Shown here: in pieces, positions 40,730-48,831 of the stretch
Layout of the letters: every line of letters begins with the position of its first letter
Numbering within the stretch: position 1 is the stretch's first letter
Source: DASYQD01 sp963837455
Lineage (GTDB): Bacteria; Acidobacteriota; Thermoanaerobaculia; Multivoradales; JAIOJS01
Assembly: GCA_963837455.1 (NCBI GenBank)
Contig: CAWINM010000011.1
Coordinates: forward strand, 1-64,000
Length of the DNA: 64,000 bases
Reading direction: 5' to 3'
Notes under the pieces: model-generated
Databases searched by the model: none
What the model was told of the DNA's origin: nothing
What the model saw: only the letters and a program-made list of their open reading frames with translations
Made by a program: the position numbers and the translations under genes

Positions 40730-41469
40730 GCGGCGGTGAGGACGATCGGCGCGCGGCGGGTGACGACGATGGTGTGCTCGTAGTGTGCCGCGAGGGCGTG
40801 GTCGGCCGTGCGCACCGTCCAGCCGTCGCCGGCGAGGAGCACGCCGCCGCTGCCGGCGGAGATGATGGGCTCGATGGTGACGACCATGCCCGGCTCGAGC
40901 CGCTCGCGCGACGTCGCGTCGTCGAAGTTGGGCACCGTCGGCGGCTCGTGGATGGTGCGACCGATGCCGTGGCCGGCGAGCTCGCGCACGACGGCAAAGC
41001 CGCTGCGGCGCACCTCGAGGTCGACGTCGCGACCGATCGCTCCCACGCGCCGCCCGGGACGCACCGCCGCGAGCCCGCGCCGGAAGGCCCGCCGCGCGCA
41101 GGAGGCGAGCCGCATCGCTTCGGGGCCGGCCTCGCCGACGACGACGGTGCGTGCGGCATCGGCCATGAAGCCTCCCTTCTCGGCGGTGACGTCGAGCTTG
41201 ACGACGTCGCCCGCGGCCAGGGCGCGGGCGCCGGGGATGCCGTGCACCACCTCGTCGTTGACGCTGATGCAGGTGTGGCCGGGAAAGGCGTACACCAGCC
41301 GCGGCGCCGATCGGGCGCCATACCGCTCGAGCGCGCGGGCCGCGATGGCGTCGAGCTCCTCCGTGGTCACCCCCGCCCCGACCGCGGCCTCCATGGCATC
41401 GAGGACGAGGGCCACCACCCGTCCTGCCGCCCGCAGCGACTCGAGCTCCGCCGCCGAACGGATGGTCAT
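40726..41469 (-). CDS. map: Methionine aminopeptidase type I
   Basis: A 247-residue protein with the five metal ligands of MetAP: DVTAEKGGFMADAART (two Asp), AGHGIGRTIHEPP (His), VVTIEPII (Glu) and HYEHTIVVT (Glu). The substrate-pocket FPGHTCISVNDEVVHGIP is present. It removes the initiator Met from new proteins. ATG 41469 overlaps the stop of the VOC gene upstream (ATGA), so the two are coupled. No zinc-finger N-terminal extension is present. Confidence 0.95.
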   Translation of the reverse strand: MTIRSAAELESLRAAGRVVALVLDAMEAAVGAGVTTEELDAIAARALERYGARSAPRLVYAFPGHTCISVNDEVVHGIPGARALAAGDVVKLDVTAEKGGFMADAARTVVVGEAGPEAMRLASCARRAFRRGLAAVRPGRRVGAIGRDVDLEVRRSGFAVVRELAGHGIGRTIHEPPTVPNFDDATSRERLEPGMVVTIEPIISAGSGGVLLAGDGWTVRTADHALAAHYEHTIVVTRRAPIVLTAA

Positions 41470-41855
41470 GACGGGTCCACCGGGGTCGGCAGCTCGTACC
41501 AGATCTCGACCTCGTAACCGTCGGGGTCGCCGCAGAACAGGAAGGGCTCCCCGGGGCAGAACTCCCCCTTGCTGGTGATGCGGCCCCCTGCCGCCTCGAC
41601 CGCGGCCGCCGCCACCGCGATGGCCTCCGGCTCCTGGAGACGGAAGCCGAAATGCTTGATGCCGCCCTTCGCCCCGGCATGTTCGGCCTCCCGCACGAAG
41701 ACGAGGACGTCGCGCGTGCCGGGCGTCTGCAGCTGCACGAGATCGGGGCCCTCGTAGACCACCGCGCAGCCGAAGACCGCCGTGTAGAACGCCGCAGAGC
41801 GCTGCGGGTCGCGCACGGCGAGGGCGACGTGCGTGAGCCCGTGCGTCTTCACCAT
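41466..41855 (-). CDS. VOC-family (glyoxalase/bleomycin-resistance-like) protein
   Basis: A 129-residue single-module vicinal-oxygen-chelate protein: HGLTHVALAVRDPQRSAAFY at the start (His ligand), FGCAVVYEG, and CGDPDGYEVEIWYEL at the end (Glu ligand). The two half-folds usually form a dimer with a metal site. Substrate unknown; candidates include glyoxalase-like or dioxygenase activity. Its stop overlaps the map start, placing both in one transcript with the TonB-like gene 11 bases upstream. Confidence 0.88.
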   Translation of the reverse strand: MVKTHGLTHVALAVRDPQRSAAFYTAVFGCAVVYEGPDLVQLQTPGTRDVLVFVREAEHAGAKGGIKHFGFRLQEPEAIAVAAAAVEAAGGRITSKGEFCPGEPFLFCGDPDGYEVEIWYELPTPVDPS

Positions 41856-41866
41856 GGCGCGGCGTG

Positions 41867-42613
41867 TCAGGGGCCGGGCGAGCGGCGGCCGACGGCGGCC
41901 CCGCCCTGGAAGGTGACGGTGGCGAGGCACGGCACGGCGGTCGGCTTGCCATCGACCACTGCGGGCTGATAGCGCCACTGCCGCAGCCACGCGAAGGCCA
42001 GGAAGGCGCCGGCGGGCACGGTGTGCGCCGAGACGAGAAGCGGTTGATGCAGGGCACCGTCCGTGCCGACGATGGACTCGATCTCGATCTCCGTCCGGGC
42101 GATCCCGGGCAGCGGTTCGAAGATGTAGCGCGGCGGCCGGGTCGAGCCGAGCCGCCGCGGAGGCGTCGCAGCCACCAGCGAGCCGTCCTGCAAGCGGACC
42201 TGCCCCGCCGCCGGCTCGCCGGAGGCCTGAAGGGCCCGGGCGCGCGGCGGGCCGGCATCGAAGGCGGGCACGGCCGGGAAGCCTCCGGCCTCCTCGGTGG
42301 CGGCATGAGAGTCCATCGCCAGGGCCGTGTACCACCACCACTCCGACACCGCGCCATCGCCGGTCGCCGCGGCGATCAACGCGCACCGTGCCGCGAGGAT
42401 CGCGTAGCGCGAGGCGGGGAACCCCACGCGGTCGTGGAGACGGGACTCGGTGGACGGCAGCTCGTCGCAGGTCTTGGCGCCGTCGGCCCACCGCTGTGCC
42501 TGCACCGAGGCGGCAAGGAGATCGAGCGCGTCGTGCCCGGCCCTGGCCTCGAGCTGGCCGGGCACGACGACCGCGGCCAGAACCGCGAGCGTGGCGATCG
42601 TCCGTGGGTGCAT
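41867..42613 (-). CDS. Secreted protein with TonB C-terminal-like domain
   Basis: A 248-residue protein with a signal peptide (TIATLAVLAAVVVPGQLEA). The middle is helical with many Ala and two Cys (KTCDELP, ARCALIA). The C-terminal 80 residues carry IESIVGTDGALHQPLLVSAH, then LRQWRYQPAVVDGKPTAVPC and ATVTF, the betaalpha-beta TonB_C pattern (V-x-x-DG, W-R-Y-x-PA, G-x-P-V). It lacks the proline-rich spacer and inner-membrane anchor of real TonB, so it may be a periplasmic relative. ATG 42613 is chosen for the signal peptide; upstream codons are unlikely. Confidence 0.75.
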   Translation of the reverse strand: MHPRTIATLAVLAAVVVPGQLEARAGHDALDLLAASVQAQRWADGAKTCDELPSTESRLHDRVGFPASRYAILAARCALIAAATGDGAVSEWWWYTALAMDSHAATEEAGGFPAVPAFDAGPPRARALQASGEPAAGQVRLQDGSLVAATPPRRLGSTRPPRYIFEPLPGIARTEIEIESIVGTDGALHQPLLVSAHTVPAGAFLAFAWLRQWRYQPAVVDGKPTAVPCLATVTFQGGAAVGRRSPGP

Positions 42614-42886
42614 GGGAGCGGTCGGGATTCGCTGCGAGTCAGCGCCCCGGCGAGGCCGATGATCGCACACGCTGGCGAGCTTCAGGAAGGCCACAGCGCC
42701 GCCACGGCGGAATCGCCGCGCGTGCCATGCAGCCGCGGATCATCGCTGCGGCGCCGGGATGTCGATCCCTCTCCGCCGATGACGGACCGACCCAGGCCGG
42801 ACGTCGTGCAGCTTCCGCACCCGTCCGCGAGACGCCACCCGGTGCCGCGAACGGGCAGTCGGCGCCTCCCCGTGCGCCCCGCCGCC

Positions 42887-43479
42887 TCATCGCGGTGGGA
42901 ACAGCTTGCGGAACACCCCCGGCGAGGCCCCGCGGTAGATCGTGCTGTGCCGCAGGTCGAGCCGCGGCTCGAAGTACCAGGTCAGGCCCTTTGGCGCAGC
43001 GGCGCGCAGGGCCGCTGCCAGTGCGTTGGCGGCGTCGTCGTTGCCGTCGTCGACGGCGGTCGCGAAGTAGAGAGTCCCGGTCGGCCGTGGCCGCGCTCGC
43101 AGGCGAGCCTCGGCGCCCAGCACCAGGGCCTCGTCGTTCCACCACAGGCTCGGGCTCAGGGCGATGTAGGTGTCGAAGAGCCCCGGCTCGGCGAAGAAGG
43201 TCTCGAGAGTGAAGAGGCCCGCCAGCGACTCGCCGACGATGGCCGGCTCGCCGTTGCCACGGTAGCGCTCCCGGACCACCGGCATGAGCTCGTCGCGAGG
43301 GTGAAGGTCTGGTGCGGCAGGACCGCATCGGGAGCCGGGGCGAGCGACGCGTGCGTGATGGCCACCGCGGCGGGTGCCGGCGGCGGCGCGGCGGCCGCGG
43401 CACGGCAGCGCACCCCAGGGACCATCGAGGTCACCACGGCCGCCGCGAAGACGCAGGAGGCGGAGCGCCTCAGGGTCAC
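42887..43479 (-). pseudogene. Secreted esterase (Fes/IroE-like) with internal deletion
   Basis: The GTG at 43479 begins a signal peptide (SASCVFAAAVVTSMVPGV) and an N-terminal strand ending VLPHQTFTL. In the next frame the sequence jumps to RDELMPVVRERYRGNGEPAI, then VGESLAGLFTLETF (nucleophile Ser), LSPSLWWNDEALVLGAEARL and HSTIYRGASPGVFRKL. That is the C-terminal half of an enterobactin-esterase-like alpha/beta hydrolase. In relatives about 110-120 residues lie between the two blocks, including the oxyanion region. Here they are joined near 43297 with a frame change, so the gene is a deletion derivative. The GTG overlaps the stop of the upstream membrane-protein gene. Confidence 0.7.
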
Positions 43480-43658
43480 GAGCGCGCCGCCCGCCGGAGC
43501 GTGAGCCAGGCCCAGGTCGAGAGCGCCGCGGCCACGATGGTGACGACGACGAACGAGGGCTCCCGCGCCAGGGCCGGCCCTTCCTCGACGGCCCGCCAGA
43601 GGTGCACGACGACGAGCAGACCGAAGATCGCCCCACTGGTCGCAACGTAGGCTTTCAT
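43476..43658 (-). CDS. Small two-segment membrane protein
   Basis: A 60-residue protein: MKAYVATSGAIFGLLVVVHL makes one membrane helix, and SFVVVTIVAAALSTWAWLTL another, with a short charged loop between (WRAVEEGPALAREP) and a basic tail. This resembles small uncharacterised membrane proteins next to esterases and DUF-type genes. Its TGA overlaps the GTG of the broken esterase. A TTG nine codons upstream is an alternative start. No function can be assigned. Confidence 0.65.
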   Translation of the reverse strand: MKAYVATSGAIFGLLVVVHLWRAVEEGPALAREPSFVVVTIVAAALSTWAWLTLRRAARS

Positions 43659-43828
43659 CGCCGCTGCTTGCCCTTCCTTCGCCAACCCGACCCGGCGCGC
43701 GCCATGCCGGGCGACGAGCGCCTGCCGCGCCGGACGGGGGCGTCGTCACGGCGGCGACGCTAGCACGGGGCCCCGCGCCCTCGCCGCCCCGCTCGACGCC
43801 CCCGAACCGGGGTGGCGCCAGCATGGGT

Positions 43829-46243
43829 CTACTCGGCGGTGAGCACCGATCGCGGCGGCGTCCGCGCGGCCCGCAGGGCCGGTGCGGCGCTGGCGGCGAG
43901 GGCAGCGGCGAGCACGACGAGCGCCGCCACCAGGAAGGTGGCCGGGTCGTTCGGCCCGACCCCGAAGAGCAGCCCCCGCAGCGCGCGGGTGAGGGCCGCC
44001 GCCGCGAGCGCACCGAGGAGCACACCGCCGACGGTGAGACGGAGTGCCGAGACCACCACGAGCCGGAGCACGTCGGCGTGGCTCGCCCCCACCGCCATGC
44101 GCACGCCGATCTCCCGGCGCCGCTGCGCGACGCTGTACGAGATGACGCCGAAGATGCCGACCACGGCAAGTGCGAGCGCGATGCTGCCGAAGCTGGCGAG
44201 CAGGCGGGTGAGGAAGCGGTCGGTGGCCACGGAGGCCTCCACCACGTCGTGCATCTCGCGCAGGTTGCCGAGGGCGATGCCGGGGTCGAGCTCGTGCACG
44301 GCGGCCGCGAGGTCGCGCCGCAGTCGCCGGGCGGCGCCGCCCGCCTGGACCACCACCGACATCTGCGTCGTCGGCACCTGGGCGGCGGGGAGGTAGATCT
44401 CGGGCGCCGGCGCCTGGCGCAGGCCGTCGTGGTGCACGCTGCCGACGACGCCCACCACGTCGCCCTCGACACGCGCGCCGTTGCGGCTCCAGGAGAGCGC
44501 GATGTGCTGCCCGATGGGATCCTGGCCGGGGAAGTACACGTCGGCCGCCGCCTTGCTCAACAGCGCCACCCTCACCGCACCCTCGCGGTCGCGCTCGTCG
44601 ATGGCGCGGCCGCGCTGGAGGGGAATCCCCATCACGGCCAGGTAGCCGGGCGTGACCACCCGCACCGCCAGCACCTGCCGGTCCTCGACCCTGGCCGGCG
44701 GACGGCCCCGCACGTCGAAGGTGACGCTGGTGTCGTCGCCACCCAGCGGCAGATCCATGATGGCGCCGGCCGCGCGCACGCCCGGCGTGGCGTCGAGGCG
44801 TGCCATGAGCTGCGCCCAGTAACCGGCCACCCGGGAGTCGGTGTCGTAGCGCGTCGCGGGCAACGAGATGCCGAAGGTGAGGGCGTTCTCGGTGCGGAAC
44901 CCGGGGTCGACGTGGCGCAGCCGATCGAGGCTGCGGAGGAGCAGGCCGGCGCCGATGACGAGGGCGAACGCCAGCGCGGTCTCGGCGACGACGAGGGCCG
45001 CCCGCGTGCGGCCGCCGGCACTCGCCGCGCCGCGCCCGCCGGCGCGCAGGGCGGAGCCCAGCGAGTCACGGCCCACCTGCAGCATGGGAGCGAAGCCGAA
45101 GAGCAGCGCCGCCACCAGCGAGATGCCGCACGTGAACAGCACCACGTTGCCGTCGAGGCGCGACCCTGGCAGCTGGGGCATGCCGGGCGGCAGCATGGCG
45201 ACCAGGCCGCCGGCGCCCCAGGCGCCGACGAGCAGCCCTGCGACGCCACCGGCGGCGCCCAGCACCAGGCTATCCAGGGCGAGCTGGCGCGCGAGGCGGC
45301 CCGGGCTCGCGCCCAGCGAGCGCCGCACGGCGAAGTCCGTCCGGCGCGACGCCGCCTGCGCGAGCAGCAGGTTCGCCAGGTTCGCGCAGGCGATCAGCAG
45401 CACCAGGCTCACGGCGCCCATGAGCACGAGCAGCGGCGAGCGCACGTCGCCGACCACCCACTCGCGCAGGGGCATGACGCCAGCGCTCCACTTCGGGTTG
45501 GCCTTGCCGCCCGCCTCCTCGGCCTCGTCCTGGATGCGCGCCACGTCTGCAGAGGCTTGGCGCAGCGTCACCCCCGGCTTCAGCCGCGCGACGCCGTCGA
45601 GGGAGAGCGCGAAGACGTTGCGGGGTGCCTCGAAGCTGGGGCGATACTCGAGCGGCACCCAGTAGCGCCACCGCGGCGACAGGCTGGCCGACGCCGGCAT
45701 CACGCCGACCACCTCGCGACGGCGACCGGTGAGCTCGACGGTGCGACCGATGACGCCCGGGTCGGCGCCGAAGCGGTCCCGCCACAGCCCCTCGCCGAGC
45801 ACGATCACCCCGTCGGCTCCCGGCTCGTTCTCCGCCTCGCCGAACCCGCGCCCCAGCAGCGGCGCGAGACCCATGGTGGCGAACCAGCTGCCGCTGGTCT
45901 CCACCCCGCTCACCACCTCCGGCTCGCCGCCCTTCGCCAGGGTTCCCGAGGTGCCGCGCATGACGGCGATGCTCGCGAACGAACGATTCCGCTCGCGCAG
46001 GGCGAGGTAGACCGGTCCCGAGATGACGTCGGTGCCGCCGCCCGGCGGGATGCCGTGCACGTAGACGAGACGATGCGCGCCGGGAAACGGCAGTGGCCGC
46101 AGCAGCACGCCGTTGGCGAGGGTGAAGATGGCGCTGTTGGCGCCGACGCCGATCGCCAGCGTGAGGATGGCGACGGTGGCGAACAGCGGCTCGTGCGCCA
46201 GCCGTCGCACCGCCACCACGAGGTCCTTCCACATCGCTTCCAT
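43829..46243 (-). CDS. ADOP-type duplicated permease (MacB/FtsX family)
   Basis: An 804-residue protein. It starts MEAMWKDLVVAVRRLAHEPL, then FATVAILTLAIGVGANSAIF, the characteristic opening of acidobacterial duplicated orphan permeases. A MacB-type periplasmic domain (RERNRSFASIAV, GVIVLGEGLWRDRFGADPG) precedes the first FtsX domain (LLIACANLANLLLAQAASRR). Then comes a short amphipathic bridge and a second periplasmic/FtsX unit ending FGVISYSVAQRRREIGVRMA and VGASHADVLRLVV. Such genes occur in large families without a cognate ATPase. The role is presumed to be export, substrate unknown. Start 46243 gives the canonical N-terminus. Confidence 0.9.
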   Translation of the reverse strand: MEAMWKDLVVAVRRLAHEPLFATVAILTLAIGVGANSAIFTLANGVLLRPLPFPGAHRLVYVHGIPPGGGTDVISGPVYLALRERNRSFASIAVMRGTSGTLAKGGEPEVVSGVETSGSWFATMGLAPLLGRGFGEAENEPGADGVIVLGEGLWRDRFGADPGVIGRTVELTGRRREVVGVMPASASLSPRWRYWVPLEYRPSFEAPRNVFALSLDGVARLKPGVTLRQASADVARIQDEAEEAGGKANPKWSAGVMPLREWVVGDVRSPLLVLMGAVSLVLLIACANLANLLLAQAASRRTDFAVRRSLGASPGRLARQLALDSLVLGAAGGVAGLLVGAWGAGGLVAMLPPGMPQLPGSRLDGNVVLFTCGISLVAALLFGFAPMLQVGRDSLGSALRAGGRGAASAGGRTRAALVVAETALAFALVIGAGLLLRSLDRLRHVDPGFRTENALTFGISLPATRYDTDSRVAGYWAQLMARLDATPGVRAAGAIMDLPLGGDDTSVTFDVRGRPPARVEDRQVLAVRVVTPGYLAVMGIPLQRGRAIDERDREGAVRVALLSKAAADVYFPGQDPIGQHIALSWSRNGARVEGDVVGVVGSVHHDGLRQAPAPEIYLPAAQVPTTQMSVVVQAGGAARRLRRDLAAAVHELDPGIALGNLREMHDVVEASVATDRFLTRLLASFGSIALALAVVGIFGVISYSVAQRRREIGVRMAVGASHADVLRLVVVSALRLTVGGVLLGALAAAALTRALRGLLFGVGPNDPATFLVAALVVLAAALAASAAPALRAARTPPRSVLTAE

Positions 46244-46724
46244 GGCTCGCTCCGTTCCCAGGCCGGCGGGACACGCCGTCCGCGCGGGTCGCTGTCGGCT
46301 TGGCAACCGCCGTGCCAGCCCCGCCGCAGCTACGCCACCTCGCGGGCCAGCGCCGAGCTCCGAGCGCCAGCAACGCCACTGTCCGACGGCACGACGGGCC
46401 ATTCCACGAACGGACACCGCCGCGCAGCGGTCCGCGCCCTCGCGCCGCGCATGCCCGGGGACCGCCGCGCCCCGCCACGCGAGGCCCGCACGGAAGCGGT
46501 TGGAGAGCCCGGCCGGCCAGAGACACCACGGCCCCCGGCGAGTCTCCTCGCGCGGGGGCCATGCTGCTTAGCTGCGGCGCGCCGGCGCCGGGCGCTACCC
46601 GATGCCGGGACAGCGGCGGCGCCCGCTCGTGGCGCGAGCTCGCCGATCTCCGTCGCCATCGCCGACCGAGGCAACCGCGGCGCCCCAGGCGCCGCTACGG
46701 GCTCCTTTGCGACCGCGTGAGGCG
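46244..46724. other. Intergenic stretch with one hairpin
   Basis: This 481-base gap between two minus-strand genes has no convincing frame. It contains a strong hairpin at 46530-46560 (GGCCCCCG-GCGAG stem, 4-base loop, CTCGC and CGGGGGCC with one bulged G). No T-run follows on either strand, so it could be a processing or attenuating structure rather than a classic terminator. The promoter of the ADOP gene should lie within 46244-46400, but no clear -35/-10 pair is seen. Confidence 0.5.
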
Positions 46725-47471
46725 CTACCGGACCTCGGCGGGCGCGAAGGCGGCGAGCATCTCCGCCTCCGTGGGCGGGTGCAGCACCGACCGCTCGGCG
46801 AAGTCGCCGGCCTGCGGGTGGGCGCTCCGGCGGATGTGCGCCGCGGCGGCCTCGAGGTCGTAGCTGGTGTGGCGCAGCTCCACCCCGGGCCCCAGCAGCA
46901 GCCAGAAGGCGCCCGGTCCCGCGAACGACATGCCGACGCTGCCGGCGTTCACCACCCGCGTCGTGCCCACCCGGCGGTCGAACGGCATGTGGGTGTGACC
47001 GCAGACCACCAGGTCGGCGCCGACGTCCGCGACGAGCGGCAGGAGCTGCTCCTCGGGCGTGAGCCGGGTGACGATCTCGCGATCGCTGCGCGGCGTCGCA
47101 TGGCAGAACAGCACCTCGCCCACGCCCTCGACGAGGAGACGCAGCGTCGCCGGCCAGCTCGCCAGCACCGCCTCGTGCGCGGGCTCGAGCTGCTGCGCGC
47201 CCCAGCGGACGCCCTCGCGATGCGCCTCCGGAACCTCGTCGATCGGCTCGCCGCGCCGCACCGCCAGCGTCACGCGATCGCCGTTGCCGTGCAGGAAGCG
47301 CACTGGCAGGTCGAGGTCGAGCAGGCAGGACAGGGTCTCGCGCGGCAGCGGCCCGGGCAGCACGTCGCCGCCCACGACGATCCCCTCCACCGGAATCCTG
47401 CGCAGCTCGCGGAGGACCGCCTCGAGCGCGGGGAGGTTGCCGTGGATGTCGTAGAGGACGGCGAGCGGCAT
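46725..47471 (-). CDS. Metallophosphoesterase (YfcE/Calcineurin-like)
   Basis: A 248-residue protein with all dimetal motifs: YDIHGNLPAL, VVGGDVLPGP, FLHGNGDR, LFCHATPRSD and VCGHTHMPF, followed by VVNAGSVGMSF. This is the small YfcE/MJ0936-like group that hydrolyses phosphodiesters; diadenosine tetraphosphatase-type or phosphatase roles are possible. ATG 47471 is the usual start. The NTF2-like gene lies 25 bases upstream on the same strand, so they are probably co-transcribed. Confidence 0.9.
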   Translation of the reverse strand: MPLAVLYDIHGNLPALEAVLRELRRIPVEGIVVGGDVLPGPLPRETLSCLLDLDLPVRFLHGNGDRVTLAVRRGEPIDEVPEAHREGVRWGAQQLEPAHEAVLASWPATLRLLVEGVGEVLFCHATPRSDREIVTRLTPEEQLLPLVADVGADLVVCGHTHMPFDRRVGTTRVVNAGSVGMSFAGPGAFWLLLGPGVELRHTSYDLEAAAAHIRRSAHPQAGDFAERSVLHPPTEAEMLAAFAPAEVR

Positions 47472-47496
47472 GGCAGGCGCGGCGCGGCGGCGCCTC

Positions 47497-47889
47497 TCAG
47501 GGCGCGGCCGGTGGCAGGTTGGTCATGCCGCGCGCGAAGCGCCACTGCCCGTCGGGCAGGCGGAAGAGGATCGACATCGCCCGCTGCGTGCGCTCGACCG
47601 GATCGCCGCCACCGGCAGGGACGAGCCGGTTGTGCTCGATGCCCCGCGCGATCGCCACGTCCTCGCGCACGATCAGCTCCAGCAGCTCGAAGTCCTGCCG
47701 CAGGTCGTAGCGCGCGAAGAAGCCCTCGAAGGTGCTGCGCACCGCCTCGAGGCCGCACAGGGCCGGCGCGCCGTGGGTCCAGAGCTCGCCGTCGGGGGTC
47801 ACCAGGCCCACCAGGGCCTCGACGTCCTTGGCCACTACCGCCGCCGACCAGGCGGCGAAGACGCGATCGATCTCGGCGTGCTGCGACAT
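47497..47889 (-). CDS. NTF2-like / SnoaL-type protein
   Basis: A 130-residue alpha+beta cone protein: IDRVFAAWSAAVVAKDVEAL, VGLVTPDGELWTHGAPALCG, EAVRSTFEGFFARYD, and a late ERTQRAMSILFRLPDGQWRF. This is the SgcJ/EcaC or DUF4440-like branch of the NTF2 superfamily, used as small-molecule-binding or isomerase domains. ATG 47889 follows a GAGGAGG box. It is upstream of the phosphoesterase gene. Ligand and role unknown. Confidence 0.82.
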   Translation of the reverse strand: MSQHAEIDRVFAAWSAAVVAKDVEALVGLVTPDGELWTHGAPALCGLEAVRSTFEGFFARYDLRQDFELLELIVREDVAIARGIEHNRLVPAGGGDPVERTQRAMSILFRLPDGQWRFARGMTNLPPAAP

Positions 47890-48215
47890 GGCCTCCTCGC
47901 ACTGCGAGTCTAGCGCCGGATGGTGACCGCTTCGAACGAGGCCACGGCGAGGGCGATCGAGCCCCACCAGGGTGAGACTCCCGGGCGCGCTTCGGCGCTA
48001 CAGGCCTGGGCACCCTGGTGCCACCGCCGAAAGGAGCACCGCATCGTGTCGGCCAACCTCCTCACCCGCACCATCGCTCGCTCCCCTGCCCCGCCGTGCC
48101 GATGCCAATGCGAGCCCGTCGCTCGCGCGGCCAATCGCTGGAGCGGGGCCGACCAGCCGCTCCACCAGGAACGCGAACGCCCACCCTGAGCGTGCGTTGC
48201 TCGTGCCGCGCAGCG
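47890..48215. other. Intergenic, no gene seen
   Basis: A 326-base gap between two minus-strand genes. It is GC-rich, with scattered stop codons in all frames once shadow frames are discounted. A short imperfect hairpin (CCTGGGCACC / GGTGCC near 48003-48021) is the only structure seen. It must contain the promoter of the NTF2-phosphoesterase pair and the 3' end of the sigma factor transcript. Confidence 0.45.
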
Positions 48216-48803
48216 TCAGACCGCCGGCGAGGCGGACGACTCGATCCGGTCGTGCAGCCAGGCCTTGGCCAGCCGCAGGTCGCGATGGGCCGTGGCACGA
48301 GAGATGTCGAGTGCCGCCGCCACCTCGTCGTAGGTGAGACCGCCGAAGAACACGAGCTCCACGACGTGTGCCTTCCTCGCATCGATCTCGGCCAGCTCGC
48401 AGAGTGCCTGCTCGAGCTCCAGCAGCTCGACGGAGGGCTCGGGGGTCGCCGGCTGGACGTCCTCGAGGGGCACTCGGATGGCGGCGCCGAGTCGCTTGAG
48501 GCGCCCCTTCGCGCGACTGCGATCGACCAGGATGCGCCGCATCACGCGCGCCCCGACGGCCAGGAAGTGAGCTCGATCGTTCCAGGAGACGTCCACGTCG
48601 ACGAGGCGGACGAAGGATTCGTGAACGAGGTCGGTGGCGCTCAGCGTCTGACCCGGCCGCTCCCCCCGGAGGTGGAACCGCGCGATCCTCCGCAGCTCCT
48701 CGTATACCCTCGGCACCAGCAGCTCGAGGGCGTCGCGATCGCCCGCCCTCCACTCGACGAGGAGCTCCGTCACCGACCGCCATGGGCGCTGATTCTGGGT
48801 CAC
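48216..48803 (-). CDS. ECF-type RNA polymerase sigma factor (TIGR02999-like)
   Basis: A 195-residue sigma-70 family protein. Region 2 covers LLVEWRAGDRDALELLVPRV, YEELRRIARFHL, LSATDLVHESFVRLVD and NDRAHFLAVGARVMRRILVD. Region 4 is IDARKAHVVELVFFGGLTYD and EVAAALDISRATAHRDLRLA. This fits the TIGR02999 group found with Ser/Thr kinases and PD40 proteins in Acidobacteriota and Planctomycetota. GTG 48803 is preferred; an in-frame ATG at 48833 would overlap the divergent kinase start codon. It is divergent from the kinase gene, which likely controls or is controlled by it. Confidence 0.88.
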   Translation of the reverse strand: MTQNQRPWRSVTELLVEWRAGDRDALELLVPRVYEELRRIARFHLRGERPGQTLSATDLVHESFVRLVDVDVSWNDRAHFLAVGARVMRRILVDRSRAKGRLKRLGAAIRVPLEDVQPATPEPSVELLELEQALCELAEIDARKAHVVELVFFGGLTYDEVAAALDISRATAHRDLRLAKAWLHDRIESSASPAV

Positions 48804-48831
48804 GATCGAGGTACCAGCGAGGATACCTGAC

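Noticed and set aside
43823..46720. A 965-codon plus-strand frame
   Set aside because: Antisense of the ADOP permease; His/Arg/Gly-rich composition without any fold signature.
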